From: Monarcha castaneiventris obscurior
Taxonomy: Eukaryota > Chordata > Aves > Passeriformes > Monarchidae
Assembly (NCBI GenBank): GCA_026261815.1
Contig: JAMPIT010000476.1
Location: 4,305,501-4,369,500 of the forward strand
Length of the DNA stretch: 64,000 nt
Direction of reading: 5' to 3'
Part shown: piece by piece, positions 1 through 14,600 of the stretch
How the letters are laid out: the number at the start of each line of letters is the position of its first letter
Position numbering within the stretch: position 1 is the stretch's first letter
Program-made: the position numbers and the translations under genes
Notes under the pieces: generated by a model
What the model was told of the DNA's origin: nothing
What the model saw: only the letters and a program-made list of their open reading frames with translations
Database searches by the model: none

Positions 1-2598
1 TTGGAAGTAATGGCCCAGCACCACAAGGTTTTTATCACCAGCAAAGAGACTTCAGCTAAAGCCCACCATAACAGTGTCCACTGTCCCCTGTCTCAGACTT
101 TGACACAGTGACCTGTCCAAGCCCTAAGATGCCTTCCAGGTGCCACCAAAGCAGCACATCAGCAGGAAGCAGAAAATCCTCTGGATAACAGATACAATTT
201 TGCATAGGTTAACATCTCTTTAGAAACTAAACATAGGTGGACAAAGTGTCTTCCTGCACCTAAGTTTGTGCAGAAAGAATATTTTCAGCCCCTCTGAGCA
301 GACATCTTAACACCATCTTTTTTTGCAGTACACTCCCCTGCAGTGACCTAAACCAGTCAGTATGTCAAGAGGAGATGAGAAACACGAAAATAACAAATAA
401 ACACCCACACTTTCCCATAGTATCTATGTAAATGCAGAATCTGACCAGTTACAACAATTCAGGCTTACTCTTATTAATCTTTTTCTACTATTTTAGGTCA
501 GCTATAATCCAAAAATCTGTTATTCTGGAAAGATGGGTTTATTTCAATCCTTTCATACTCACTCACTGGCTCCTAAATTCTGGCCACAAGGCTTCTCACT
601 GCCATTCACCTCTTCTTCACAGCAGTGTCAACTTGTGCCCTTCTCTTCCTTCCCCCAGACTACTAAGCCTGTATGACTCCACCCAAAACCAAGGAGAAGC
701 CTCAGTACCACAATCACAGTCCTTTCACGGCACAGGAAACCAGTTATATCCACTCACATGCAAGGCAGCTGAGAACCTGTGCTAAGAAGCACTAACACAC
801 AAACTGGCACCAGGACAGAAAGAGATCCACCAAACTTCCACCATTTGCTTCCGGAACTGTGCCCAGCAGATCTTGATCCAAGTTCTTTAAATGTTTCCTT
901 GCAGGTGGCTCCCTTCCCTCCCAGTCCTGGCAAAGTTTCCAGCAACCCAGGATCAGGAAATATTACAGATGCAAAATTACAGTGTGGCAAACGTTTTCCA
1001 TTCACAAATAAATCTCAACCAACAGGTTTAAGTTGAACTGCTCACAAGAATATGCAGTTAACACTCACTACCCCAGCAGGTAAAAAGATTCTGGGACTGA
1101 ATTGGATTCTGCTACCTAGCAATTACAGGAACAAGTACTACTGCAAGTATTTCAGTGGCTGGCTGAGAACAGACCAAGCAGGTAAAGCAGCAGGTGCTCC
1201 GGAAGATCTGGACCCTGCGCAGCTACACACACCTGCTTCAGAGAAACTCATACTCTGAGGAGCCTGAACAGGTACTTCTCCAAAATCATCTTCCTGCAAA
1301 TAGCTCCAGCAACAGTTATAACTGAATGGAACACTAAAACAGGAATTCTCCATTTCTAGAAAATCGTGTCGGGTTATCAAGTCCAGTGCTCTACGCAGAG
1401 AGAGCCTTCCGGAGGGAAGGATCCGTTCTTCTACTTCCCTCCTTTGGGCCACAACATCTCTGAGCTTCCCAAGCGTGTTATCTGCTGAGGAGGACATTTA
1501 GCAGGGAGCAGCAGGTGTGCACATAAGCAGGTAGCCACTAGGAGCTGTGGAAATTCAGTGAGTTACTCTGCATCTACATCCCTCAAATGGCTTCCTCAAA
1601 CTTCTGAGGAAGCCAAACCGACCAATGCAGTGGGGTTTTGTTATTCTTCCCAAAAGACAAGTTACAAAGAACATGTAAACTCAGCAACAGGGTATCAAGG
1701 AATAAATTCCCAAAGAGAGCAAGACAGTAGAACAACCACTGTCCTCATTGCTGTATTCTCCACATGCACTCATATTTGCATGCATGTAAATATGGGTAAT
1801 AGCCATCCACTGCCTCAGCGATGAAGCACAAAGATTATCATCAGGGCATGCAGTGCTGGCCAGTTCACGGCAACATGTAAGCTTAAGTTTTTGTGTTTGC
1901 CTGTTCACAATAACATTTTGTGGTTGTCTGTCTCCTAACTGTTCAAAAATTGGTCTGTTCTATTGAATTTGGTGAAGTGACATTGTATATACGTTTCCTG
2001 CATTACCACAAATAAAAGATTCTGACATCTACTCAGTACTCAGAACAGATTAATTTTTAACCAGTGGAAATTTTGGAAATTATTTTCTACTGCCAGCAGA
2101 GAATGTGCAGACAGTCTCTCACCACTGAGACTGTCCACTCTCACTGGAAAATACAGAGGGTTGAACTTGGGGCTTGATGTAAATACTGTCTTCTATTTCT
2201 TTTGGTCCAAGTGAATTCAAAGCAGTTCAAGGCATGTGAAACTTTGGTTTCTTAAAAGTCAAACAGTGAAACACCACCTATTTTCAAACCAACCATCACA
2301 GCTTCCTGCAGTTGCACAGAACTGCTGGAAGACTGTTCTGTCAACTTGAGGAATTAGGAATCAATTCTGACCACAGGACTTCATGTCTTCGGTATGGTTG
2401 TACAACTCGTTGCCTGCATGTGAAAAGCCTGAAAGGTGAGCAGCAAAACCATGGGTGGAAGTGGTTACCCAAGGAACACTTAAGACATCAACACAGAAGG
2501 TGCACACAGACTCATTAGCCACAAAGCACAGACAAGCCAGCAGATGAAACTAAAAATCACTCTCCTAGCATAAGCTGAGCGCAGCTTCAAGGTCTTAC
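1..2598 (-). other. MTA1: MTA1 intron 17 (5' part; runs off the window)
   Basis: The donor gtaagacc of exon 17 is at 2598-2591. I searched this stretch for the remaining C-terminal exons (the family's MNWIDAPDD, RPYKPI and EPIVIED strings) on the minus strand and found none. No repeat or RNA gene was recognised. The open frames of 60-120 residues match no family I know. Confidence 0.8.
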
Positions 2599-2634
2599 CC
2601 CTGCTAGGCATCAACAGGCGCTTCTTCATGTTGC
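2599..2634 (-). CDS. MTA1: MTA1 coding exon 17 (36-base basic micro-exon)
   Basis: This exon encodes [11 protein letters not shown] and ends with one base of a following Gly codon, matching human [13 protein letters not shown]. The acceptor is gctctatcag|GCAACATG and the donor AGCAGG|G followed by gtaagacc, leaving in phase 1. It is the last MTA1 exon in the window. The KKR cluster is basic. Its reading-frame fit with exon 16 (split G|GC) supports so small an exon. Confidence 0.92.
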
Positions 2635-5600
2635 CTGATAGAGCACAAGTGAACAGAAAAGAGAAAAACATCACATCAGCAACCTGAACAGCAGCAGTTT
2701 TAAAAGTTCTTAATGTTAAAACACAATCAGATATCAAATGTTTGCAATTTTATTTCAGATAAGCTACATATAAAGTTAAAATTAAAGGTAAAAATTAGAA
2801 AGACTCTCTGGATCTCCCTCCCTGCTGAGAGTCACCATTACACCAAGAGTTGCTTTCCCCAGTTAAGGAGAGCTACCCTCTGTGTTCTCCCAGTTAAGAC
2901 CATTTCAACAGACACTTCTCATCTGAGATAGAGACTGCACTTTCTCTTCCCTGACACTCTCAGGCAAGAGCAATTCTTCGGAACAGAGACCTGGAGTCCA
3001 CGCCAGGAACATCCTGCTTTTATCTCCCACTTCAAACACCTTTCCCTTGCCTTCTTTCATGAGGAGGTGAAGCCCAAGCACAGAGGCGGTCAGTAACAAG
3101 GCCAACAAGGGAAACCACTCCAAAAGTCTATAGAGGTATTCTTCACACTACTAATTTAAAAACGGAAGGGAATTTTCTTCTCCACTATCCCATTTGCGAG
3201 GTTGGCCCAGCCAGGCGGAGTTTCACTAGCACAGTGACTTCATGTGCATGCACCTCCCAGGCAGTACACATCATGTGCCTCACCCAAAAGGAGAAATGGG
3301 ACAGGTGACTTTTACAAAAGTTAAAAATAACCTCCCTCAAGAATAAAGAACTCAGAATTTATATGAAGGACTATGAGTTTACATAATCTCCTTGTATACC
3401 ATAAGGACAGAAGAAAACGCCTATAGACACAACATAAATTTTGTGGAAATATATTTACCATCCATTCCATTGTGTTGCTCATAACTTCTTTTTCCCAGGA
3501 TAGTTGGGGACCCATTATTAATGACAGGTGTAAACTTAGCAGGAGTCAGATTGTTGAGAGAACTGGACAAGCTCTTTGCAGGATCTGGTTTTGGAGGACA
3601 TGGATGAGACTCTGGTGGAAAAGAGCAAAGTAGTATTTTTTCATTAGAAAAGATACTGGAATTATAAACCTGAAAACAACCTGCAAAATTCCAAGGTGAC
3701 CAAGTACACCTCCTCTTATATACAAACTATCTCAAGTCAATAGTTTTGACTGGAGATTGCTATTGATATAAAGCATTTCCATATATTTAGAAATTCACCA
3801 CTACTAAAGACGTTAAAATCATTAATCATAGTGTTATCCTAAAATAAGATTTGATAGCAAAAGCACTTTGTATCTATTTCTGTAACACTGTTCTCCAATA
3901 ATTGGGGGTGATTTTTGGGGTGCTGTATACTAAAACTCAACTTTGGCCATACATGCAACATCCCTAAACTCTGGGGAAATTACAACTTTGCCAGTTTGCC
4001 AGAAATGTTTATAAAAAATACAATTTCTCAAATGGCAAAAAAAAAGTGAAGGTTCAAAGACCCACTATAAAGAACACAACCTCTGAATGAAAGCTTTGGG
4101 CCGAGGCAAAGTTCAAGCCCACACTCTTCAACTGAAAAGACTTTGAGAAAGTTACAAGCAACAGCAAATGGGAGCTTCAACAGAGTCTTTCTCTCTCAGA
4201 CCCAACAGCAGAGTAACATATAAATTCAATCCCACTAACACCACAAAAAAATCCTTCTTGCCAGTCCATCAGCCTCCCTCCATTTCCATCACTCTTTTCT
4301 CCCAGCTCAGTAATCCAATGACACAGTGCAAGGAAAACTCAAAATCTACTGCTACATTCTGTACAATTATTAAAATTAAGATTTTATCCAACGGCAAACT
4401 TCTCCCTTTATTTGCTTTCTTTTGTTGCCCTCTCTGTGTCCAAAGGTTTCTCAATCCACGTATCCCATTAGTACACAGCAGAAGTACAACGCTCAACAGA
4501 GAAGCAGTAAATATTTAATACACCCTCAGCCTTACAATATTTCATCAACAAAAATGTTCAAAGAAACCCAAAATCAACTCCAGTGTTGTTTATCTAAATA
4601 AAAAGGCAATCAACTTCCCTGCTAAGCTGGAACCCCTCAAAGTGCTCCTGTCCAAGACTTCCCTGAGGCAAGACTTGCATTTGACTGTCAGAACAACCTG
4701 AGGGATGTCTGCAGGGCAACTGGGAACGCTGGGGAAAAGGATTTGGCATTTGTCTGGAGTCAGCATTGGCATGTCACATAGCACCACTCCAATGCTTCAA
4801 GCACCTCAAACTTACACCAAAGTCCTGGATGGAACTACTCAGTACTGCCCCACAGAACAGCTCACGAGGCACAAGTCCTCAGGAAAATCATAGTTAAAAA
4901 AAATAATACAAAACCCATCAAAACCCAACAGGAAAGTAAAAAATAGAAGTATGATCCCCTTGTCTAGCTTTAGCACAGAACAGCCAGCAATTGAATCACA
5001 AGGTGTGGGACACAGTGCTGTCCTAAACCCAACTGTACAAACTGCCTCCAGACAGCCCCAAACCAGAAAAAGCGAACAATCAGATGTTCCCAAAACATGA
5101 TGTTAGCGCCTCCATTAGCAGATGGTAACTTGTCCACATATACATCAGAGGCCACAGCAAACACATCCCTCCTTTCACTTGAAAAAGTTTCTGATACAGC
5201 TTTATGACCCCAGAGCAGACTGCAGAGAGACTGGATCTGTCAGATTAAGTAGGAAAAGTAAAAAGGAGACATTACTGGGATGGGTTTTGTGTTTTGTTTT
5301 GTTTGTGGGGTGGAAGTTCTTTGTGGTTTGTTTTTTGTTTGTTTGTTTCTAATCCAGAATGAGCATCTACACCTAGACCCAAATGGAAAACCCAAATGGT
5401 CAGCAGAGTAGCTAGGAGGGTATTTCCTATGTTTGGGGGGTTTTGCATGTGGTGGTTTGGTTTGTTTAATACCTAAATACCGGAGTACTGCTTCTAAAGG
5501 CTTTCGAACCACTTGCTTTAATAGCAATGGGTTTTCTGATGCCTCAGGTAAACGTGCTGTGCCTGCAAAACATAGAAAAACAATTAGAGGGTGAAGACAT

Positions 5601-8600
5601 TTAGCTATTATAGCAAAACCAAGTGAATAACACCAGTGTTCTGTAAGAGCTTTCCCATTAAAAGGAATTTTACAGGTGGCAAGTAGATCCTGGCAACAGG
5701 ACACAAACACAGGAGAATGCTCCATGTAATAGTAAACATGAATGTTTTAAAACAAACAACTCATGAACTTTCAAAGGTATTTGTCCAGCCTACCATCAGT
5801 TAGAAAGCTCTGCAAGTACAGCTAGATTTTGGGAAAGCACTAGCTACATGCAGGAGAGCATCTAAGCAAGCTGGGCTTTATAGGATAGGAGTCTCAAAGG
5901 GCTCCTTGGCAAAGAGGTCCCAGCTGCAGCACACTCACATTCTGCTTTGATTGCTGCACTGTTAATGGGCAGATAGGGGTGTCTTGCAGCGTGCCAAGGG
6001 CGCAAGATATCTCGACATAAACGTCTGGCAATTCTGGTCAGTTTTGTTGTATGGAGATAGAAAGCTTGTCGTGTCTTCATAGCAAACTTGGGACTCCCAC
6101 TGTTTCGTACTGGCACACCATGAGGACTCTGAAGGGAAAGAAAAATAAAAATGGTTTCTGAAAAAGTAGTTATTAAAAAGCATGGTTCTAAAGAAGAGAA
6201 AGCATTATGTAAAATCATTTGCAACTACTGATTCGCAGGCATAAGAAATGGTATTACAGATGAAAATATTTTCAGCCCAGCTATTCCCCATTTCCCAAAT
6301 CTTACCCAAAATATCTCAAAGGACAAAATGAAGGTAAACCTCCTCACTTCACAGGAAGTATTTATTCCTGTGCTGGCCCAAATTTTAAGTCAGGGATCCA
6401 AAAGCCAGCCATGAAGAAGTTACCTGATGCTATCACATGATTTAGACCTTATACACTCAACAGAAAGACTCTCCAGTTTTGGGTGCTTAGGGTTGCTCTG
6501 GATGTACAATGCAAACTCCTTATAACAAAGCATTTGTCAGAAGGAGAGGAAAATCAGAAGAGCTGAATGACAAAAATACACACCACAAACTCACTTTCCA
6601 AAGCAAATGTATGGCATGCAGGAATGGTTTTGGCTCAAAGCTGCAAGAATTTGTTTTAATTCTTACTCTTAACTCAGCAAATGTACTCACAGATGTCAAA
6701 TAATCACTGCATATAATAAAGAATACTACTGGAAGACATTTATCAGCTACTGAGAACCAACGCAGTTATCTTCTGTATGAAAAACAACTAAGTCAACCAA
6801 TGAAATAATGCAAGTAGTATCTTGTTATCTCAAGCCAACCCATAGCTGGAAAAAAGGAAGAAATTTCAGTTTGGGGAGAACAAGGCTTTCCCTTCTCTGA
6901 CTATTTACATACTTTTAACTAACAAACAAGAGGTGTAAGGCTGATAAAACCTGGCAGTTATCTCAGCAATTAGGAGGCTTCAGAGGGCAAAGAGAAGCCT
7001 GCAAAGGATAAAGGTTAAACAAAAGAAGTGGAAAGGGAACGATAGCAAAGAATAGGAGAGAGGATAGAAATTAACCAGAGATAGAAGTTCAGTGTGTGCT
7101 ATCCTTCTATCCACAACAATGATACAGTTACTTTTTCCAATCAGCTTAATGTCTAATGCTTCCAGATTAAACTTTCACCAAATTCAGAAAAAAATCTGAG
7201 GACTTTGGTTCTCAAATAACAGAGGAAAAATGAAACAGAAACAGCTCATACAATGTTTACTCAAACCTATCCAAAAAAGGGAGGATTATTAAAAAAAAAA
7301 AGATTAGGTAGAAAAACAAGATAAAAGATCTCTAAAAAGCCACTAGCTATTTGGGGTATATCTAATTTTGAATATGCCTTGGGAAAGTAAAATGGTTTTG
7401 GAGAGAAAAAAACAGTGCTGTTTCCCCTACAGCAAAAATCACAGAAACCAAATACCAGAAACACTGGGTGGCATTTCAATTTTTCCCATCTCCACTAAGT
7501 CATTTCATGCATTTGAAGGCTAGTTTGCTAAACAAATGATGTTGGTTTTTTTTCTCAGGGCAGTACTTGGCAACAGGTTACTTTTAGCCGAGGCTAACGC
7601 GCCAACCTCTGCTTGACATGAAATACCAAACCCAAGGACAACAATGAAGGCTGAAGGAATTCTTTTGGTGGTTAAATATTTAAGATCAGTGAGCAGGCAG
7701 TTAGGTATGATGACACTCAGCTTGCCAGGCAGAAGCACCAGTCTGCCTTGTGGATACCCACCAAATTATTGCGGTTTGGTCCGGGCCTCTCCCCATCTAA
7801 CCGTGTTGGCATTTTCAAGCCACCGTATTTCTTCCAGTAGGTCCAACAGGATGCACAGAGGCGACACTGCATGTTAGGGGGACCCCAAGAATACCACTGG
7901 TAAGACTGGGTGGCTAGAGATAACAAAGGTGGAAATTATATATATCCTTACACAGGATCACTTTTCAGATCTTATTCTCTTTAGAAGCAGCAAAAGCAGC
8001 ACAAAAGAAAACACCCCCCCACACACACAGAGCAAAGCTCAAACAGACCTTAAAAAACTGGTGATGGCTTCATTGTCATCACCACTGTTACATATACTTG
8101 TGATTTCAGCAGAATTGATTACATTAATTAATCTAAATCCCTTTTAAAATGCAAACAGAAAAAAACAATTATTAGGATGGGAAGATTTCCTGCCAATGGA
8201 ACTGAAGGTTCTCTTTTTCCAAGAGAATTTCTGCTGAACACGGGAAACAGCAAAGATTGTCTTCAGGAACTTCCCATAAATTCTTTTCACAACTAAAGAC
8301 TGTACAGAGTCTGTGACTTGACTTCTCATACAGTCCTACATTCCAGCATCTCTAAAGGCTCCCCATAAAGGAGCACAATCATTAGAACTCAGTATATTAA
8401 TATCAGGCAGCAGATCAAATACAGTGGTGTCACATATTTTGAAATCTACTAAACAATGATGAAAAAAATCGTCAAATTCACATCTTGATTTAAATATCCA
8501 CTCAATAGTTACCTGCAATTATGCAAAACATTTACTAACTCCCCCTTTAGTACTTCATAATTCTATTTACAAATGTAACACCAGTAGTTAAAAAACAAAA

Positions 8601-11600
8601 CAACCTGAAACGAACAAAAAAAGAAACAAAAACAAACTCAAAAAAACCCTGCTTAAATGCTGCTATATCCAATTCTGCCCCCCACCCCCAGCACAAGACA
8701 GCTTTTACTTTAACATTGACATCTCAGCACTCACTCTGCACACACAGCTGCTATTCTGGCACTTACTGTAACAGCTCTCACAGGCCCGTCCTGCTCCCGC
8801 GTTCTGTCCCTGGACTCCAGTACCATTTACCACTCCTGGTTTGACATTATTTACATTGATCTGGTTGGGGTTTGGCTTGTTACTTAAGACAAAGCAGAAA
8901 GAATGACAAGTGTTAACTGAGGCATGCAATTTTTTATTTGACTTTTGAAAGTATGGCCCAAAATGTCTGAAGACTCAAATTTCATTCAGCATGTGGCTTC
9001 CAGAACCAGCTGTAATTATCAGCAATCTGACTTTCATGAAGACACTGTCTCCAATAATATTTTTAAAATATTGATAATAAAAATAACGATAATGATAGTT
9101 GGATTCCATTTACAAGACTTCAAAACCTTTTAAAAAACAACAAACCAGGCCACATAGGCATCCTATTGACTATCTCAGACATTTGAATCTAGGTAAAAAT
9201 AGATCTCACTTACAGGTCCTCAACATGAGAGATATTTTACTTAGATCTCCAAAAAGAAGGCTGGAGGCTAGAGCAGGAGCAGCAGGCGGAGAGAGGGCAA
9301 TGTCTGCTTTATTCAAATAAAATATAACCTAGACTGCAGTCACAAATATTTCCATGTGGTCTCACTACAAAGGTTTGCATCACCTGGCCATATCTCACAC
9401 AAGTACACCCAACAAGTAACAACATCCGGGTCACCTCAGCTCAACCCTACACCCTCTTTAAAATGATGATTCAGGAAAAACTAAGAGCTAAAAAAAAAGC
9501 TACTGGCAGGAGCTGAGAATGGAAGGCCAACAAAACCTTGGCATGGGGAGCAGTATGGAATAGCACAACATCTCTGCAGAGGAAGAAGCGTCTGAAGGGG
9601 AAAATGAGGCCTTCAAAAAATCCTTGGCATGGGAGGGAAGGAGGGCAGAGTATTGCTACTGCAGGGACAGGACTTCTGGGAATGGAGGAAGGTGGAAGAA
9701 GTCATACACAAAGTTTCACACAGGCGTACACATGGAGTTTATCAAACACACAAGGACTCTGGGGTGCTGTTAGGAGTTCACATTACAGAAGCAACAAAGA
9801 GCAGGCAGGCTTTGGAGCCAACTGCTGAACAAAAGCCTGAATTGCAAGGCTGATTACATTCCTATCATATTGTCTTACCTGAAGATTGAAGGGAGTGGGC
9901 ATATTCCTTTTATTTCCAACTAACAAACCCATTATTTGGAAGCAGAAATATCTTAAAATGGCTTTCTGCAATCCCCTTTTCTTACACATCAGTTGCACAC
10001 TGACACAGGAGTCACAGTAACCCAGAATACTTGCTCTGTTTCACCCTGGCTAGTGCTACAAAACCAGCATTGTGGGAATAGAGCCAAATTAGGTTCTTTC
10101 TAATGGGGCACCAGCATCCGGTTTCATGCTCTCAGCAATGATCCCTGAAAGCTAAGGAGTTCCAAGTGACAGAATTCTGAAGACAACTGAAAAGCTGATG
10201 CTGCCCTGGAAGCCAGAAAACATCCCTCTTATCTGAAAATGTCCAATCAGGTCCTGAGATACACAGCTCAGTTAAGCTCCATTTTGACAGAGACGAAATA
10301 GGTTCTGCTGTGAATGAACTACAGGAATCACACACAGGTTGCATAAAGAGGCAAGAGTGTGTTTGCCTAGGCCAGGAAAAACTTCCAGTAGTGTTCTCAC
10401 TGTAAAATTCAGAGCCTTTCTGCAGCAGAGAAATCTCAGGAGGGCAAATGGCACACGAACACTGTAAGTAGTTTGTTCCTACAGTGCACTGAGCAGCACA
10501 CACAGAGCTCAAAAGCAGCAGAGGAGATAGGAAAAAAAAAAAGACATTTAGATTAATTCACAAGCCCAAATATGTTTTCATCTCCTTCTGCTTATTAATT
10601 TGCCCACCTCCTATGAAGATTAAAGTGTTTCAGGGTGCTTATCAGAAAGGCACCAAGTTCTGACCCCACAGATGGCAGGAGATCCGCAGGCACGTTTAAC
10701 AAAGGGGCAGTTGAAAGAGGGAACATTCACACTCCCCTGCTCTGGGACATCACTATAGTAACCTGCTGCAAAAGAACTTTTGCCAATGATTCACGAGCAA
10801 ACTCCATGTGCAAACATTACCAAGACGCTGCAAAATAAACAGCCCTCACAGATGCACGCTCCTACAAGCGGCTCCACAGAGAAAAAGACTGAAGTAAAGA
10901 AAACTAAGGCCTTACGGTTCAACATCAGGCCTGTTGCTTCCCTTCTCTACCTTGGATTTATCCTCCAAAAAGGCAGCAAAGTAGTCTGAAATCCATCAGT
11001 AAAGCCCAACAAAGCACATCCAAAGAGCTGGGACCAGAAAGGAGGATGATAGCCTGACTCCATTATCCTCTCTAAACCATTACCAAGCTTGTATTTAAAC
11101 ACAAGGGGAAAAGATGCATTGGTGAACACTGATCACCAAAGCACACTTACCAGCAGGACTAACATGCTGTAGCTGCAGCAAACTCCAGGATTCTGCAGTG
11201 CTACAATTACTGAAGCTGCAGCAAGCACCGGAGTGTCCAGCTCCAAAGCTAAGGTCAAGTTTCCCAGTGGCAGTAACAATAAAATTCAGGCAGATAATGT
11301 TTTCATCATATGAGCAGCAAAAAGCTCTTAATTGTTGATGATACGTTAATTAAACTTGTTTGATATCACCAAAGCCTGCTACAGCTATTAACAAGAGAAT
11401 CGGATGAGTAACTGGATGAATCATTAAGCAATTAATGAAGCTGAAGCTAAAGATGCAAATAAGGTAGTGAGAATACTGATGGTGTGGCAAACTGTCATTT
11501 CCAGTTCTTGTATCAGGAATGAAGTCTCTTAAAGGGGTTTCAGTTGTGAGGGAGCAGTTATGCTAGAACAGGGATCATGGAGTGCACATTTCTGGGCTGT

Positions 11601-14600
11601 ATTCTTCGGATCAGTCTCAACAGAAGAGGTGGAAGCAATAAAGCAGGTGCAGAGAGAAGGCACTGGAAGCCTGTCAACATGGACTAAAGCCCCTGCACAA
11701 AAAAACCCAACCTGGAGATAATCCTGATCCCCACAAGAGATTGATATGCCTTCAGTAGAAAAGCAGACAGCATTTGACCCGCTGCACAGTGATAAAATTT
11801 TTGTTGCTAGAAATAATTATAAACTTAATTCCACCCAGTGAATGTTTCCTGTTATTGAAGAACCCATGTGTGCTGGATGCAACAGAACAATTAAGAAATA
11901 AAGCCTCAGAAAAAAAAAAAATTTTAAATCCTTTGTAAGGCACATTTGTGCCATTTACCTCTAGGCATCTAATGGAAGCGTCTGGATCCAGGCAACAGAG
12001 GTGAGCTTTCCTCACAGCTCTCCAGCCTCCTGTAAATACCCACTTCTAACAACAGGTCTAATGACCATTAAGCAATGCTTTTTGAAAAGGAGTAGCTTAC
12101 TCCAACAAAATGTTGGAGATTGCCATTTTAACTAGCACAGGTCCAGAAGGAAGAGCAGCATTACACCTTGAAGTTTTCCATGTTGCCATGGACCTCTGCA
12201 ACATGGAAATGGGGAAGAAAAATACACTTGTTCCTCAAGCAGAGGACAACCAAGCAACAGACAAAGGAATTATCTTCAGCTTGTTAAGCAGCTGCCCCTT
12301 GTAGTGATCCAAAGCTTTGACCTATTCCTGCAGTTTCCCTGTTGGATTCACAAAAGGGGCACAGTAGGGAGAACAGTATTTCCCAGCTTCACAGCCTTTG
12401 AGAGGCAGCTTGTCAAAGTGCTTTGAGATTCTCAGATAAAATAATGTAAATAGAATGCCTTCATTAACACATACAGATGTAGAGTTAAAAGTTACATTTT
12501 TCACCAGTACATTTTGGAGACTGGAAATTGTGTGGAGCAGGTCATTCTTCCTTTTCTGTTCTTACCCCTTCTGGTATCACTTAGATCAAAGCAAATGAGA
12601 GAAAAGCCAAACAAAACTGGACGTCTCAGCCTTCATGACTGCAGATGCCCTAATCCCAAAAAGCACAAGCTACACAACCAGATCTTTACCAAGAAGAAGC
12701 AAGTAACTGGTCCATATGATGCTTGGAAGATCAGTGGAACCAGAGTATGACTTCCACAACAACCTGAAGAGTATGTTTGGGTACACACTAGAAGGAGAAA
12801 GAGTCTGAGACTACACCTGCATTCAGAAAGGTCTCCAAGCACTGCAATCACTTTGGAGGATGGCAGGATGAGGCATGTGAGAATGCGGAATCTCTTTGTG
12901 CGTTCAGATTTCTGTTGCTGCTTCAACACCACTCCCATTGACAGAGACAGTGCTACAGAAAACAACTGAAACATTTGTTTTTCAGTATTTCCTGAGCTTA
13001 ACTGATTTTACACTTTTTCTTTCACCAGAGAAGCACATTAGTGCTTTTCAGCCAAAGGGCTGCATTGCAAAGCCATATTTACAGACATCAGGTTCTGTCA
13101 AGTCAACTACAAATGTCTGTCCCAAAACCAGGGTTATTCTTGAAAAAGGTACAGAAATGTTTGTTCAATCTAGGTCAGAAGTGTTTTTCTAAGACGTTGG
13201 TTTGATAACCTCACATCAATTACCTGCATGACCCTCCACGCTTCAGTTACCTGTGTTAATAAATTTGGGGCACAGTCTCAAGCTAAAAAATACCAACTCT
13301 AAAGCTTTACATAGAGCTGTTATTTTTCATTGTGTTACGTGTATGTGACCTTTGAAGACAGCTTCTATTCTTTTTCTTATTATTTTCCTCCTCTCTGCTA
13401 GATTTTCCTATTAACATCGGAGAAACAAACAAGAGACCTATCAACAGAAGACAGCCAGACACAAAAAAAAAAGACAAAATTGTTTGAGCCTGATATCCTC
13501 CAGGGTCTCTCATGGCCAACAATTTTACACCAGTTACTATTAAAATGGGTTTCAGTCAATCAGCTGATATGCTTCTGCATAGGTCTTGTGACAGCCTACA
13601 TCAAGTAATTTATTTTCGAGGTGACAAGTGGATCATTATGGCTCAAGTCTAGGAACAGGAATGGGCTCAGTAACACGATAAGGACAAATCAATAACATTG
13701 ATATTTAGATCCCTACACCGTGCACTGCTATTACAAGCCAAGAATATAATCTTCTTCTAGGTCACAAGATAATGTAGTTGCCATACAGTCCCTATACGCC
13801 AGACCTTGGACTCAAGCTTGTGTAGAAGTAATACAAAAAGCTTAGAAATATTTAATTGCTGCCACATTTGGAGGTATTAATAGCAAGAAAATAGCAGAAG
13901 CATTCATATGGGATTAAGAAAGTCAAGTAATTGCTACTTTTCCTGATACACATGAAAGGATATTAAAGGAGAAGGAAAACATATCCCCCATTTTATCAAT
14001 TAAATAATATGTAAGTTAAGGTACAACATTCATAAAATGAACCGTGACTGGAAATCAAAGCCAGAGACAAGAAGAGCAGACGTGGGCAGAGACAGGTCTT
14101 TCCCTGAAGCAAGGAGGTAAGTTGCTGATTTGATTATGTGTTCTGTAGATAGGAACAAGAATTACCTTGCTGAGGGATAAGATGCCACTCCAGGCAGCCA
14201 TCATCAAACGAGCACCACAACCTTCCAAACACAAAGCCCTCCCTCCACACATTATAATCCAAGAGCAACAGCAGGACTGCCAGGCTTTCTCGTCTGCAAT
14301 ATCCTTTTGCATCTGCAGTCTAAATTACACTGCCTTTTGCTTTACGAGCTTATCACATTGTGAATTCATGTTTAATTTGATGTCCAGTGTCCCCCTGCAG
14401 AGTACCACCATCCATAAAAAGCAATATTGTTGAAAGATTGCGTGACAAGAAATCTATTTGGCTTCACTCTGAATATTACACCTCACTTTTAGTAAATTCA
14501 CCTGAGAGGTATTGAGATATTTCAAACCAAAAAAGAAATCATGGATCCTCTATTTTCAGAAGAAATAAGGGGCTGTCTTGCAAGCTAAATATATAAAAAT

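Noticed and set aside
5240..5725. Minus-strand open frame of 161 residues
   Set aside because: Only the part at 5562-5473 is coding (exon 15). The rest reads through the splice sites into introns 14 and 15.
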